Assembly (NCBI GenBank): GCA_910588255.1
Contig: CAJUOM010000002.1
Location: 1-64,000 of the forward strand
Direction: 5' to 3'
DNA: 64,000 bases
Source of the DNA: an uncultured Alphaproteobacteria bacterium
Lineage (GTDB): Bacteria; Pseudomonadota; Alphaproteobacteria; RUG11792
Position numbers and translations under genes: made by a program. The notes under the pieces were generated by a model, which did not search any database, was not told the DNA's origin, and saw only the letters and a program-made list of their open reading frames with translations. Below are positions 27,225 through 38,459 of this stretch, piece after piece (within the stretch, counting starts at the first letter, position 1; each line of letters begins with the position of its first letter).

Positions 27225-28248
27225 TTAACTCAAGGAAATATACTCACCAAAAGCAAGGGCTTTACTAGGATTTTCTTTAGCCCAAGCCTCAAATCTAGAA
27301 GTAAAAAACTCGAATTTACTTTTTGAGATAGGATCAATATAACCGTATAAGGCTATCATATGTTTTAAGATATCCTCTTTTGTTTTTTCTCTTAAAATTC
27401 CCGAAATATCAGAAATTGAATAATGAAGCTGATAAGCTCGGATTGAACTAGAACAGGATTCATATCCTAACATTGAAATAAAATCTTTATAATCTCCATC
27501 ATTGAGATCTCTAAAAGCCTCTAAATTAACTTTATGTGTCTCTGATGGCCAATATCCAACTCCAAATTCTTCAAAAGCTCTTTTATAATTCCACATAGGT
27601 CCTATATCACTTTTTCTGGAAGGGGAAAATATCAGCATGAGTTACAACATGATATCCTGGAATTCTATAATGTTCTTGTAAATCTCGTGTGAAAGCTACA
27701 CTTGCCACAAACTGCTCTTCACTGAACGGATACCAATAAACTTCAGATCCAGTTAGCTTTCGAGGAGCAGAAAATCCAGGAAAAACAACATTTGTTCTTT
27801 CAAATCCCGGATTGATATGTTCTATTCCTATTGAATAATAATTTAAACTTGTTTTCCCTGCAAAATAAGAAATTCCGGCATGATATGCTATATCAGTATC
27901 CGGATTAACAGTCTTATATATAATTCCATCATTGTCTATTGTGAAATGAGCAGAAACGCCTCTTTCATTATATGTATTTATAGTTCCTCTAAGAGAAGCT
28001 CCAGCGGTATAGTGCAATACAATAAATTGATGTAAATCTTCTTTATATTGTTCAAGAGTTGCCGGTTTGGAAGGATTTGTCCAAAGCCTATAAGATTCTT
28101 CCCATGTTCGATGTGTGACTCCGTTTGTTCTAACTTTATTATCCAAATAGCAGTCTACAGTTCGATATCGAGAAGAATCAAGAGGACTTTCAGCAGCTTG
28201 AGTACAACATATGCATGAAAGCATTACTAAACAATTCAATATTTTCAT
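27225..28248 (-). pseudogene. Secreted N-acetylmuramoyl-L-alanine amidase, single frameshift
   Basis: Amidase_2 (AmpD-like) zinc enzymes cut the amide bond between MurNAc and the peptide. A signal peptide (MKILNCLVMLSCICCTQA) is followed by VLHYTAGASLRGTIN, SIGIEHINPGF and YHVVTHADIFP, with the zinc-binding histidines present. The first frame stops after FPFQKK. The other frame continues smoothly with SRKSDIGPMWNYKRAFEEFG and a normal C-terminal domain to 27225. Removing one base near 27619-27627 (GGAAGGGG) restores one 340-codon reading frame. The remainder is undamaged, so the event is recent, a sequencing error, or programmed. Confidence 0.85.
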
Positions 28249-28348
28249 TTTTACAACCTAAGTAAGTACTATTTCTATAATCTTACAATATTTTATAAAA
28301 TAATGCAATTAACTATGCCAAAGAACGGCACATGAATTTATAGTATAC

Positions 28349-28705
28349 TCAAATAAAAAATGATAAAATCCAGACCACAGCAAAATGCAACATAGCAATA
28401 AATACAGCTGCACTTCCTATATCTTTTGCTTTTTGGGATAACTCATGTTTCTCGAGACTTATTCTATCAACAACAGATTCTATTGCAGAATTTAAAGCTT
28501 CTGTCAATAATACCAACATAAAGGATGAGAATAAATACAAAAGCATTGCAAAAGAAGTATTTCGAAAAAATTCTATAAAACTCAATATGGCACCACACAA
28601 TAATTCTTGTTTAAATGCTCGTTCTTTAAGAAGATATTTTATACCATTAAAAGAATAAAAAAATGCATTTTTGATAGCTATTATATTTTTTAAATTATTT
28701 TTCAT
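28349..28705 (-). CDS. dgkA: Diacylglycerol kinase
   Basis: This small integral membrane kinase turns diacylglycerol into phosphatidic acid. At 118 residues it has three membrane helices and the signature EALNSAIESVVDRIS, then KAKDIGSAAVFIAML. It overlaps the end of the broken phosphoethanolamine-transferase gene by 11 bases. The pairing makes biochemical sense, because phosphoethanolamine transferases release diacylglycerol from phosphatidylethanolamine and DgkA recycles it. Confidence 0.96.
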   Translation of the reverse strand: MKNNLKNIIAIKNAFFYSFNGIKYLLKERAFKQELLCGAILSFIEFFRNTSFAMLLYLFSSFMLVLLTEALNSAIESVVDRISLEKHELSQKAKDIGSAAVFIAMLHFAVVWILSFFI

Positions 28706-30274
28706 TGAAGTAAGTAACCTCTCTCTTTTCAGAATCTTTTCTATATTTTATATAACCATATTTCCCATTAAAATCGGAACCAGAGATATAAAACGTTTTT
28801 CCATCTTCATTCGGATTAATTATTTCGTATCCCAGCAATCGTGTTATAAATTTTGCTATTTCATAATGATTCGGTTTGTAAATTTTCTTAAAATTATCTA
28901 AAAATTCCCTATCATTACTTTGAACAATAACCGGAATATCTGCACACCTTTCATTGAGATGTCCATGACCAAACAGGCCATTCTCTCCTAAAAATTCATT
29001 ATGATCTGATGCCCAAATTATATAAAATTTCCCGATTTTCTGTTTGTTAAAATATTTAAACAAAGAAGATATCACATAGTCATTATACACCATAGCGTTG
29101 TCATACTCGTCAATAACAGAATTTCGGATTCGGAGAATTGTCTCCTGTTTAAAAAATCTTTACTAAACACTTTTGAATACGGAGTATGGACACATCTTTG
29201 ATGAAGAACTATGAAATTATGTTTGGAGAAAGTTTGTTGATTTAAAACCGTTATTATATACTGATCCGTATATATATCGAAATTTTTATCCCGTGATGCT
29301 GTTCTTATTTCATCTATATATTTTTTCCCGGAAATAATACTAATAAGCCCTTCCAATTGATCTGAAATATAGAAAGTCTTAAATCCATTTTCTTTTGCTA
29401 ATTTAAATAAATTAGTCGTATCACTGTATGATAACTGGGTATTGTCAGGTTCTCCTATAACATTCATCATAAATTTTAATGAAGATTTAGTATTTATTCC
29501 TCCTGCTATACCTTTCGTATAATAAAAATTAGATTCCCTTGATAATTTAAATAAATCAGGGGTAGTATTCCTTTCATAACCAAACAACGACATATGTCTA
29601 TAATTTGCACTTTCTCCTAATATATAAACTATGAAGATAGGTTCGTTATTTAAAGAAGTTTTCGCTATAACATAGGGTTTATATGATTTTGGATTATAGC
29701 CTCTGAATGATAAATCCAGAAAACAAGAGAAGCTTTTTAATGTATTATCAATAGTGAAACGATATTCATTTGCCGTGCTATTTCTTATAAAGCAATTGGA
29801 ATAATATATCCCCCCAAAAGTTGCAAAAAGTATTACTATGCCGAAATGCGACTTGAAGCTTTTGAATTTCAATATCGGAATCATTAACATAAAAGGGATA
29901 ATCACAATTAAAACAGTTTTCCAATATTTGAAATACACATTTCTGGCTTCTTGAAAAACATCTTGATATTCGTCAAAAAACTGATAGAAGTCATAAGGAG
30001 ATAATTGACTTCCAAAATATGAAATATGGGCAAACTGTATCATTTGGAGAAAGAAAAGAAAAACTATGCAAAAAACAGGAAAAAACTTGCTTTTATTAAT
30101 AATTAGCCCAAAGCATAAGGGAATAAGTAATTTAAATATATTTAACTTATCAGAGCAAACAAAAGAAGAATTTACAAATTGATATAAATAATCTGAAAGC
30201 ATGAATAAACATGCTAATATTAAGGTTGCTGATATTGTGATAATTGTGTTTCTTAAATTAAACTTATTCCGCAT
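28695..30274 (-). pseudogene. Phosphoethanolamine-transferase-like protein, frameshifted tandem copy
   Basis: This is a close paralogue of the intact gene at 30264-31850. Five N-terminal membrane segments and the start of the sulfatase-like domain (LGESANYRHMSLFGYERNTT, HQRCVHTPYSK) are in one frame, which stops at about 29072. The rest (DEYDNAMVYNDYVISS, WASDHNEFLGENG) is in another frame from about 29130 to 28695. One indel near 29125 explains the break. I use ATG 30274, which overlaps the upstream paralogue by 11 bases. Confidence 0.85.
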
Positions 30275-31850
30275 TATTATACTCAATTCTTCTCTTTTTA
30301 GAATCTTTCTTATATTTTATATGACCACATTTACCATTGAAATCCACACCAGAGATAAAAAATGTTTCTCCGTCTTCATTTGGATTAACTATTTCATATC
30401 CCAGCAACCGAGCTATAAATTTTGTTATTTCATAATGATTGGGCTTATAAATTTTCTTAAAATTATTCAGAAACTCTTTGTCATTGCTTTGAATAATAAC
30501 AGGAATATCTGCAGTAATAGGGACTAATGTTCCATGCCCATGACCAAACGAACCATTTTCTCCAAGTAAATCATTATGATCCGACGCCCAAATTATATAA
30601 AATTTTCCGATTTTCTGTTTGTTAAAATAGTTAAACAAAGAAGATATTATATGATCGTTATAAAGCATAGCATTATCATATTCGTCAATAAGAGGAGTTA
30701 AAGACCCCGAAAATTTATGTTTAAATTTAAAATTTTTACTGACAGCTTTTGCATAAGGCGTGTGTATACATCTTTGATGAATCACTATAAAATTACGATT
30801 TGTAAATTTCTGACTTTGAATCATTTCAAAAAGTAAGTCATCCATTATTTTTTCTGATTTCTTGACTTCAGAGTCTTTTGTTCTTAATACATCTATATAA
30901 GGTATTCCTGAAATACTACCCAATAAATGCTCTGATTGATTCGATAAATAAAATGTTTTAAATCTATTTGTTTTTGCAATCCTAAATAAATTTGTCGAGT
31001 CACTTGCTGCTTGTATGGGGTTATCCGCCTCTCTTAAAGAATTCAGCATAAACTTACAGGATGCTATAGTGCAAATAGCACCGGATATTCCTTTGGTGTA
31101 ATAAACATTTGATTGTTTTACTAAAGTTTTCAATTCAGGTGTTGTTTCTCTTTTATAATTAAACAAAGACATATGTTTGCAGTTAGCACTCTCCCCTAAT
31201 ATATAAATTATATTCACAGGTTCTTCGAAGCTACTTTTTATAACTATAATTTCATAAGGTTTATAATCCTTCACGGGCAATTTTTTATATTCTATAACTA
31301 AATATCCCCAAAATGCCTTAAAAGAATTATCTAAAGTAAAACGTACTCCATTTGGATTAAATCTTGGCAAATGCCTGGTATAATACTTATATCCATAAGA
31401 GCAAAATGTAATTAGCAATATCAATGTGCCTATGATTGATTTTCTTTTATTTTTCATAATGCAATACGATATTCCTCCAAAAGGAACAATAATCAGCGGA
31501 ATAATATACCAATAATCATAAAAAGCATTTCCTGCTTCTTGAAATGTGTCTTGGATTTCTCTAAAAAACAAATAAACTGAATAAGGAGAAAGAAAATTTC
31601 CAAAGTATGCCAAACTAGAAAATTGCATTATTTGAGCCAAACATAAAATAATTATGCAAAAATATGATATTAATTTAAATCTGTTAATTACTAACCCAAA
31701 ACTCAAAGGTACTATCAATGCCAGCACCTTTATGTCATGAGATAATTTAAATTTTTGATTTATAAATGAAAAAATTATATCAGGAAGTATTAAAAGAAAA
31801 GCAACAATAAATATCAATAATATTGTTTTATTCAGGCTATTAAATTTCAT
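30264..31850 (-). CDS. Phosphoethanolamine-transferase-like membrane sulfatase-fold protein
   Basis: This 528-residue protein resembles EptA/CptA-type enzymes that add phosphoethanolamine to lipid A or glycans. Five membrane helices occupy about 1-180. The alkaline-phosphatase-fold domain follows, with ILGESANCKHMSLFNYKRET (nucleophile position S221, where EptA has Thr), HQRCIHTPYAK, DEYDNAMLYNDHIISSLF and WASDHNDLLGENG. Its neighbours are the broken paralogue and dgkA in one leftward unit, which supports a diacylglycerol-producing reaction. The acceptor is unknown. Opg-type phosphoglycerol transfer is the main alternative. Confidence 0.82.
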   Translation of the reverse strand: MKFNSLNKTILLIFIVAFLLILPDIIFSFINQKFKLSHDIKVLALIVPLSFGLVINRFKLISYFCIIILCLAQIMQFSSLAYFGNFLSPYSVYLFFREIQDTFQEAGNAFYDYWYIIPLIIVPFGGISYCIMKNKRKSIIGTLILLITFCSYGYKYYTRHLPRFNPNGVRFTLDNSFKAFWGYLVIEYKKLPVKDYKPYEIIVIKSSFEEPVNIIYILGESANCKHMSLFNYKRETTPELKTLVKQSNVYYTKGISGAICTIASCKFMLNSLREADNPIQAASDSTNLFRIAKTNRFKTFYLSNQSEHLLGSISGIPYIDVLRTKDSEVKKSEKIMDDLLFEMIQSQKFTNRNFIVIHQRCIHTPYAKAVSKNFKFKHKFSGSLTPLIDEYDNAMLYNDHIISSLFNYFNKQKIGKFYIIWASDHNDLLGENGSFGHGHGTLVPITADIPVIIQSNDKEFLNNFKKIYKPNHYEITKFIARLLGYEIVNPNEDGETFFISGVDFNGKCGHIKYKKDSKKRRIEYNNAE

Positions 31851-31994
31851 GTTCTATTGAAAATATTCTTTTAATCTGATAAATAATATCATATTTTGTT
31901 AATATAATCAATTTCTATTTGATAATTCCTCTTCTTATTGACAAAGATATTACTTCGGAATTATCCTGAAAATGTATAGAATTTTAAGGTTATC

Positions 31995-32597
31995 ATGAAA
32001 ATATCAACTCCGCTTAATGTGCTTTTTGCAACTTTATGCTTTCAAAGTTTTACTTTTGGAGCATTTGGTAATACAGAAGACCCAATTTCACAAGCAGAAA
32101 AATCTGGAGATATGCAGATTGTGTATTTTTCAAAAACTGGAAATACTGAAAAAATAGCAAAGTATATTCAGGAAGAAACAGGAGGAAATTTAGTTAAGAT
32201 AAGCCCCCAAAAACCTTATCCTGAAGATTATAACGAAACAACAGAAGTTGCCAGGAAAGAAATTCAAAATGAAGAAACTCCTGAAATAATTCTCGATAAA
32301 GAATATTCAGAAAATGCAAAAATCATATTCATAGGCTCACCTTGTTGGTTTGGAACTATAGCTTCTCCTGTCAGGACTTTTTTATCAACACATAATTTTG
32401 ACGGAAAAACTATAATTCCATTTATAACTCATGGTGGTAGTGAAATGGGAGAAACAGTTGAAGATATAAAAACTATTTGTCCGAAAGCAACAGTGAAGGA
32501 TGGAAAAGCTTTTGGAGATCCAAAATTGATTCGTATGGCAAAACCTCAAAATGAAGAAGTAAAAGATTGGATAAAAACAATCGATATTTCAAAATAA
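31995..32597 (+). CDS. Flavodoxin with an N-terminal signal peptide
   Basis: The domain from residue 40 is a flavodoxin: MQIVYFSKTGNTEKIAKYIQ carries the FMN-phosphate loop, IIFIGSPCWFGTIASPVRTF the isoalloxazine loop, and ITHGGSEMGETVEDI the third. In front of it residues 1-24 look like a Sec signal (NVLFATLCFQSFTFGAFG). Exported flavodoxins occur in some bacteria, but most are cytosolic electron carriers. An internal ATG at M40 is preceded by GGAG only two bases away, so a cytosolic form cannot be excluded. The gene is isolated. Confidence 0.85.
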   Translation: MKISTPLNVLFATLCFQSFTFGAFGNTEDPISQAEKSGDMQIVYFSKTGNTEKIAKYIQEETGGNLVKISPQKPYPEDYNETTEVARKEIQNEETPEIILDKEYSENAKIIFIGSPCWFGTIASPVRTFLSTHNFDGKTIIPFITHGGSEMGETVEDIKTICPKATVKDGKAFGDPKLIRMAKPQNEEVKDWIKTIDISK

Positions 32598-32751
32598 GCT
32601 AAGCTTTTCCAAGTTCCCTATATTTTCATTATTAATAGAATATGATATAAACTCCATTAAATATTAATTGAAAGCTACATAATGCGATATGTTTGATTTT
32701 ATAAAATCATCGTGATAGCATTGTATGTTATCAGTTTTTATGTGTTGAGTT

Positions 32752-33036
32752 ATACTAATTGATTTCGTTATATTAATCGTAGGAAAAGGAACCCGAATGA
32801 AATCAAAAACTCTTAAAATTTTCCAAATTATAGCAGAAAAGCCAATTATGAGATATATAATCGACTCAAGTAAACATTTCAGTTCAAATATTATAGTCGT
32901 AACTCAGGAATCACTATTAAAACATGAACTATTTGCTGATATAACTACTGTGGTACAATCTTCACCAAAAGGAACTGGAAAGGCTATTTTGCAGGCAATA
33001 CCTTTTTTGAACACAGAGTTCCCCCAAATTTTATGA
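32752..33036 (+). pseudogene. glmU: Truncated glmU-like nucleotidyltransferase fragment
   Basis: Reading from 32752 (ATA where an ATG would be expected), the frame gives FVILIVGKGTRMKSKT. This matches the AAGKGTRM nucleotide-binding loop of GlmU, then KIFQIIAEKPIMRYIIDSSK and SSPKGTGKAILQAIPFL. Only the first 95 or so of roughly 450 residues are present. The frame ends inside a degenerate R2 box fragment (33026-33043, AAATTTTATGAGACTTTATT). The start is probably mutated and the C-terminus is lost. Confidence 0.75.
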
Positions 33037-33075
33037 GACTTTATTATATATAAAAATTCCACATTTTTATGCTAA

Positions 33076-35139
<2,064 letters not shown>

Positions 35140-35156
35140 ATTGACGGAAAAAATCT

Positions 35157-35180
35157 CTAAAATTTTATGGGACTTTTTAA
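35157..35180 (+). repeat. Dispersed repeat R2, box only
   Basis: CTAAAATTTTATGGGACTTT matches the R2 box exactly. The flank after it does not match other copies. The rest of 35181-35503 is very AT-rich with nothing recognisable. Confidence 0.7.
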
Positions 35181-35503
35181 CAATCATTATCTTTTAGACC
35201 AGAGATTATATCACATAAATAGAACCTGGCAAAGGAAATTTCGCAGTAACTTAAACTTTTTTATTCAAAATCTGATCAAAAATTACATTTTTTATATAAT
35301 TTTTAAACCGTTATTTTTTAATATTTAGATGGTTTTAAACAACATCGATCGGTAAAATTGTATTTTAATTCATAATTATAAAGATATTTAACATATTTTA
35401 AATTAAAATAATTTTGTTTAAATTTTGGTAAAATTTTTATTATTTTGTTTTCTAAAGTTTTATAATTTTATTAAGATAATTCTATTTCTGGTAATTTGGG
35501 ATA

Positions 35504-36655
35504 ATGATTTTTAAGTTTGTCTTAACAATTGTAGGTAGTTTTTTAATTGCATTTGGAAATATAACAAATGCAATTTCCGCAGAAAAACCTAGGATAGGAA
35601 TATTAACCTCCGGAGGAGATTGTTCTGGGCTAAACTCTACAATATATGCGACTTATAAAAAAGCAACAGATTTGGGATATGAGGTTATAGGTTTCAAACA
35701 TGGAGTCCACGGATTGGTAAACTGAGATTATATTGTTTTGAATAAAGAAATATGCACACCGGATATTTTAAGAAAAGGTGGAAGCATCTTAAAATCCAAT
35801 ACAAAAGCCTTAAAAGACAAATTTGGAAATCCTTTATCAAAAGAAGATGGAGACAAAGCCATCATTCGAGAATATCATAAATTGAAGCTACAAGGATTGA
35901 TTTATATAGGAGGAGATGGAAGTATCGGATTAATGAAAAATATACTTCAAAAAGACCAATCCTTAAATATCATAGCAATTCCGAAAACAATAGATAATGA
36001 TATCGCAAACACAGATGTTTCCGTAGGCTTCTCAACTGTAACAAAAGTAGTGGAAGAAGAAATTTCAAATATAATAACAACAGCACAAAGTCATAGTCGA
36101 ATTATGGTAATTGAAGTTATGGGAAGAGGCGCGGGATACATAGCCTTAAGTTCAGGATTGGCAATTGGTGCAGACGCGATAATTATCCCTGAAATGAAAT
36201 GTAATATGAATAATCTTATTGCAAAAATTAAAGATGTTTATAATTCCGGAAAAGATTATAGTATTATAGTTGTGTCAGAGGGAGTTGAGTTCGATGAGTT
36301 TAAATATAAAAATACGAAATTCTCTGACGTTATTTCAAGGAAAGACTATGGAGGAGTTTCTAATTTTATAGTTAAAAAATTAAAAGAGGCCGGATTTGAT
36401 GCCAAAGCTGTCATACTGGGGCATACTCAAAGAGGTGGAATCACATCTGTTGAAGACAGAATTTTAGCTCAGAAATTCGGAATAACAGCTGTTCAATTGA
36501 TCGCAAACAAAGATTGCGGATATTTGCTGGGAATTCTGAATAACAAGATTTCCAAAACAAAGCTTTCAGATATAAGAAAAACAACGAGAAATTTAACTCC
36601 AAATGATCCTAATATTATCTTAGCTCAAAATTTAGGAATTTATATAGGCGGATAA
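35504..36655 (+). pseudogene. Signal-peptide-bearing phosphofructokinase with an in-frame TGA
   Basis: The frame begins with a clear Sec signal (MIFKFVLTIVGSFLIAFG, then NITNAISA, cleavage before EKP). It runs into a 6-phosphofructokinase domain: ILTSGGDCSGLNSTIY, later YIGGDGSIGLM, IPKTIDNDIANTD, MVIEVMGRGAGYIALSSG and GHTQRGG. Codon 74 is TGA (35723-35725). The frame then stays open for over 300 codons without other damage. G in GGDG with K in PKTIDND matches ATP-using actinobacterial-type enzymes. A cytosolic paralogue lies at 58715-59806. It is either a young pseudogene or two pieces with restart at TTG 35738. Confidence 0.8.
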
Positions 36656-36697
36656 AAAAAGAAAAAGCTATTTTCAAATTAGTGTCACAAAGCATCA

Positions 36698-36734
36698 TTT
36701 CTAGATCATCAACATACCGGAGATGATCTAGAAA
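36698..36734 (+). terminator. Strong hairpin after the exported phosphofructokinase gene
   Basis: A perfect 13-base stem TTTCTAGATCATC/GATGATCTAGAAA with an 11-base loop lies 43 bases after the stop. It is followed by only a short T-tract, so it may be a terminator or a repeat palindrome. Confidence 0.6.
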
Positions 36735-36849
36735 TTTACTTGTGTTATATAGTCTTTTGCTCACAAAAGTTTTCAGAAAAAGTCGAAAAATTCTCCACGT
36801 ATGAAGAGTGTAACTATTAAATATAGATTATGAATACTTGAAAAACTCA

Positions 36850-36926
36850 TGGCGCGCCCTGGAGGATTCGAACCCCCGGCCCACAGCTTAGAAGGCTGTT
36901 GCTCTATCCAGCTGAGCTAAGAGCGC
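36850..36926 (-). tRNA. tRNA-Arg (anticodon UCU)
   Basis: Reverse-strand cloverleaf: acceptor GCGCTCT/AGGGCGC (one G-U pair), D arm AGCTCAGCTGGATAGAGC, anticodon stem ACAGC/GCTGT with loop CTTCTAA, T loop TTCGAAT, encoded CCA. It reads AGA/AGG. Confidence 0.95.
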
Positions 36927-36936
36927 TTATATAATT

Positions 36937-36964
36937 ATTATACACATTTTGATCTTAAATACAA
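36937..36964 (-). promoter_or_regulatory. Candidate promoter of tRNA-Arg
   Basis: On the minus strand TTGTAT, 16 bases, then a perfect TATAAT (36942-36937) lie about 11 bases upstream of the tRNA 5' end. Confidence 0.45.
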
Positions 36965-37008
36965 GAAAAAAGAGCCTCAAAATGAGACTCTTTAGCTTTC
37001 AGCATATT

Positions 37009-37652
37009 TTACCAACCAGCACGGGGACCATATTGTTGTTCCAATGCCTTAATAAAATCCGAAACATTAGTTGTTAATCTAGTGTCTGAGTATATTCTAG
37101 CTTTCAAAAAACCTAAAACTTCACTAACTCCGTTTTGGTAACGTTGTTGAAGTTGCGGTTGCAAAGTCTGAACTTGATGCTCTGCTAATGTTTTTGCTTG
37201 TTCCACAGCAGTAACACGCTGTTGTGCTGCTATTGCATCTTCTCCTAAATCTGCGCCTCCTATCTTTATAGCGGCTAAACCTCTAAGCTTTGCTCGCGCA
37301 TCATCTCTTTCATCTGCTAGAGTTCGAATTTGCGTTTGCAGTTGTACTGATGAATTTGCAGGTTTTTAGGATTGCGCTGCTGACGGAATAGTTTTTGATG
37401 TAATTGTATTAGTAGAGATAGGCCTTTCCTGATGTGGAAGAGGATCAGCAGATTTTTGTGGTGCAGGCAATGTCGATGCGGGGATAGTTGCAGACGTAGG
37501 GACCGTCATCGTTGTCGATCGCTTTTGCGCCGCAAGTTGTGCAGCATATGCTCTCGCTGCCGCCATTCTATCTGCTGTCGTACTCGCCTCAGCTTTATCT
37601 ATATAGCTTGAAAAAACAGCTAACATTGCGGTTGTTAGTAATATTTTTTCAT
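37009..37652 (-). pseudogene. Secreted Ala/Gln-rich coiled-coil protein, damaged twice
   Basis: A perfect AGGAGG (37658-37663) stands five bases before ATG 37652. That ATG is followed by six A's, and its frame stops after five codons (at 37635). With one more A the frame would read MKKILLTTAMLAVFSSYIDK and AEAS, a textbook signal peptide. The sequence then continues through an Ala/Pro-rich region to a TAA (37366-37368), and in the same frame for 118 further codons (LQTQIRTLADERDDARAKL, QQRYQNGVSEVLGFLKARIY, ending PRAGW). A one-base deletion plus one nonsense codon explain the state. The function is unknown. Confidence 0.65.
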
Positions 37653-38406
37653 AACTTCCTCCTGCGACAAAATTTCTTTTCAAATGTCCTGATTTTTTCG
37701 TTTTTAAATAATAATCCCCTTCAAAGCGAATGAACGTATTGGGGCATCTCTGCAAATATTTTTCAAAACCAAATCCCAAAACAGGAGTAAATCTCGAAAG
37801 TTTCAAACTCCCTCCATGTTGAGATATCAACTTCGAACTGACATGACGAACGCCTACTCTTCCATAAAACACAGCATTCAATTTTTGACAAATCAACCCA
37901 AACTTAACTACCAATGTCGGATTGATCCCTCGAACTTTGTGTGTTATATTTCCAAAGTTACCATCTGTTGCATTTGAACTATATACAAAAGTAGGGTACA
38001 AATCATTAGTTGAATCAACCTGAGGTGTATCATTTTTAACTTTTTTGCTATTTTTTGTCATATCCAAAGTCAAACTCAAGCCTGTGTAGATTTTGTCTTT
38101 GAAAACTTTTCCATAACCGACTGATAAATTTCCTTCAAAAAGCCTGGACTTATTCCTAGAAAATTTGTTACTAAATGTTCGGGACAAAACCCTAGTATCA
38201 GTAGATGGATTTACATCCAATTTGTCATCATCAACGATATCATCAGCGACAGCATCAGAACTAGTCAATCTATGACTTTCGAAGATAGGATTTGAATTGT
38301 GAGCGGATATACCAACACCGGCAGATATATTAAATCCTGAAAAATGCTCTGCAGACGCACAACTCAAAGCAGAAATGGTTAACAAACCTATAACTTTATA
38401 GTACAT
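37366..38406 (-). CDS. Outer-membrane beta-barrel-like protein fused to the next gene
   Basis: The protein starts with a signal peptide (MYYKVIGLLTISALSCASA). About 220 residues follow with the alternating pattern of a small outer-membrane barrel (NISAGVGISA, GNLSVGYGKVF, VFYGRVGVRHV, VLGFGFEKYL, FIRFEGDYYLK). It does not end with a terminal aromatic strand. At FVAGGSYEKILLTT it runs directly into the signal peptide and Ala-rich sequence of the downstream secreted gene, which has its own AGGAGG and ATG in another frame. I read this as a truncated porin-like gene fused by a one-base deletion to its neighbour. The barrel itself is of unknown family. Confidence 0.6.
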   Translation of the reverse strand: MYYKVIGLLTISALSCASAEHFSGFNISAGVGISAHNSNPIFESHRLTSSDAVADDIVDDDKLDVNPSTDTRVLSRTFSNKFSRNKSRLFEGNLSVGYGKVFKDKIYTGLSLTLDMTKNSKKVKNDTPQVDSTNDLYPTFVYSSNATDGNFGNITHKVRGINPTLVVKFGLICQKLNAVFYGRVGVRHVSSKLISQHGGSLKLSRFTPVLGFGFEKYLQRCPNTFIRFEGDYYLKTKKSGHLKRNFVAGGSYEKILLTTAMLAVFSSYIDKAEASTTADRMAAARAYAAQLAAQKRSTTMTVPTSATIPASTLPAPQKSADPLPHQERPISTNTITSKTIPSAAQS

Positions 38407-38459
38407 AGTTAGTCAAAAAAAACACTTTATATATTATAATTCTACTATTTTTTTTGATT

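Noticed and set aside
35723..35725. TGA read as tryptophan or selenocysteine (alternative code)
   Set aside because: rplS, addA and the LRR gene end in TGA at sensible places, TGG is used for Trp throughout, and no SECIS-like hairpin is evident directly after this codon.
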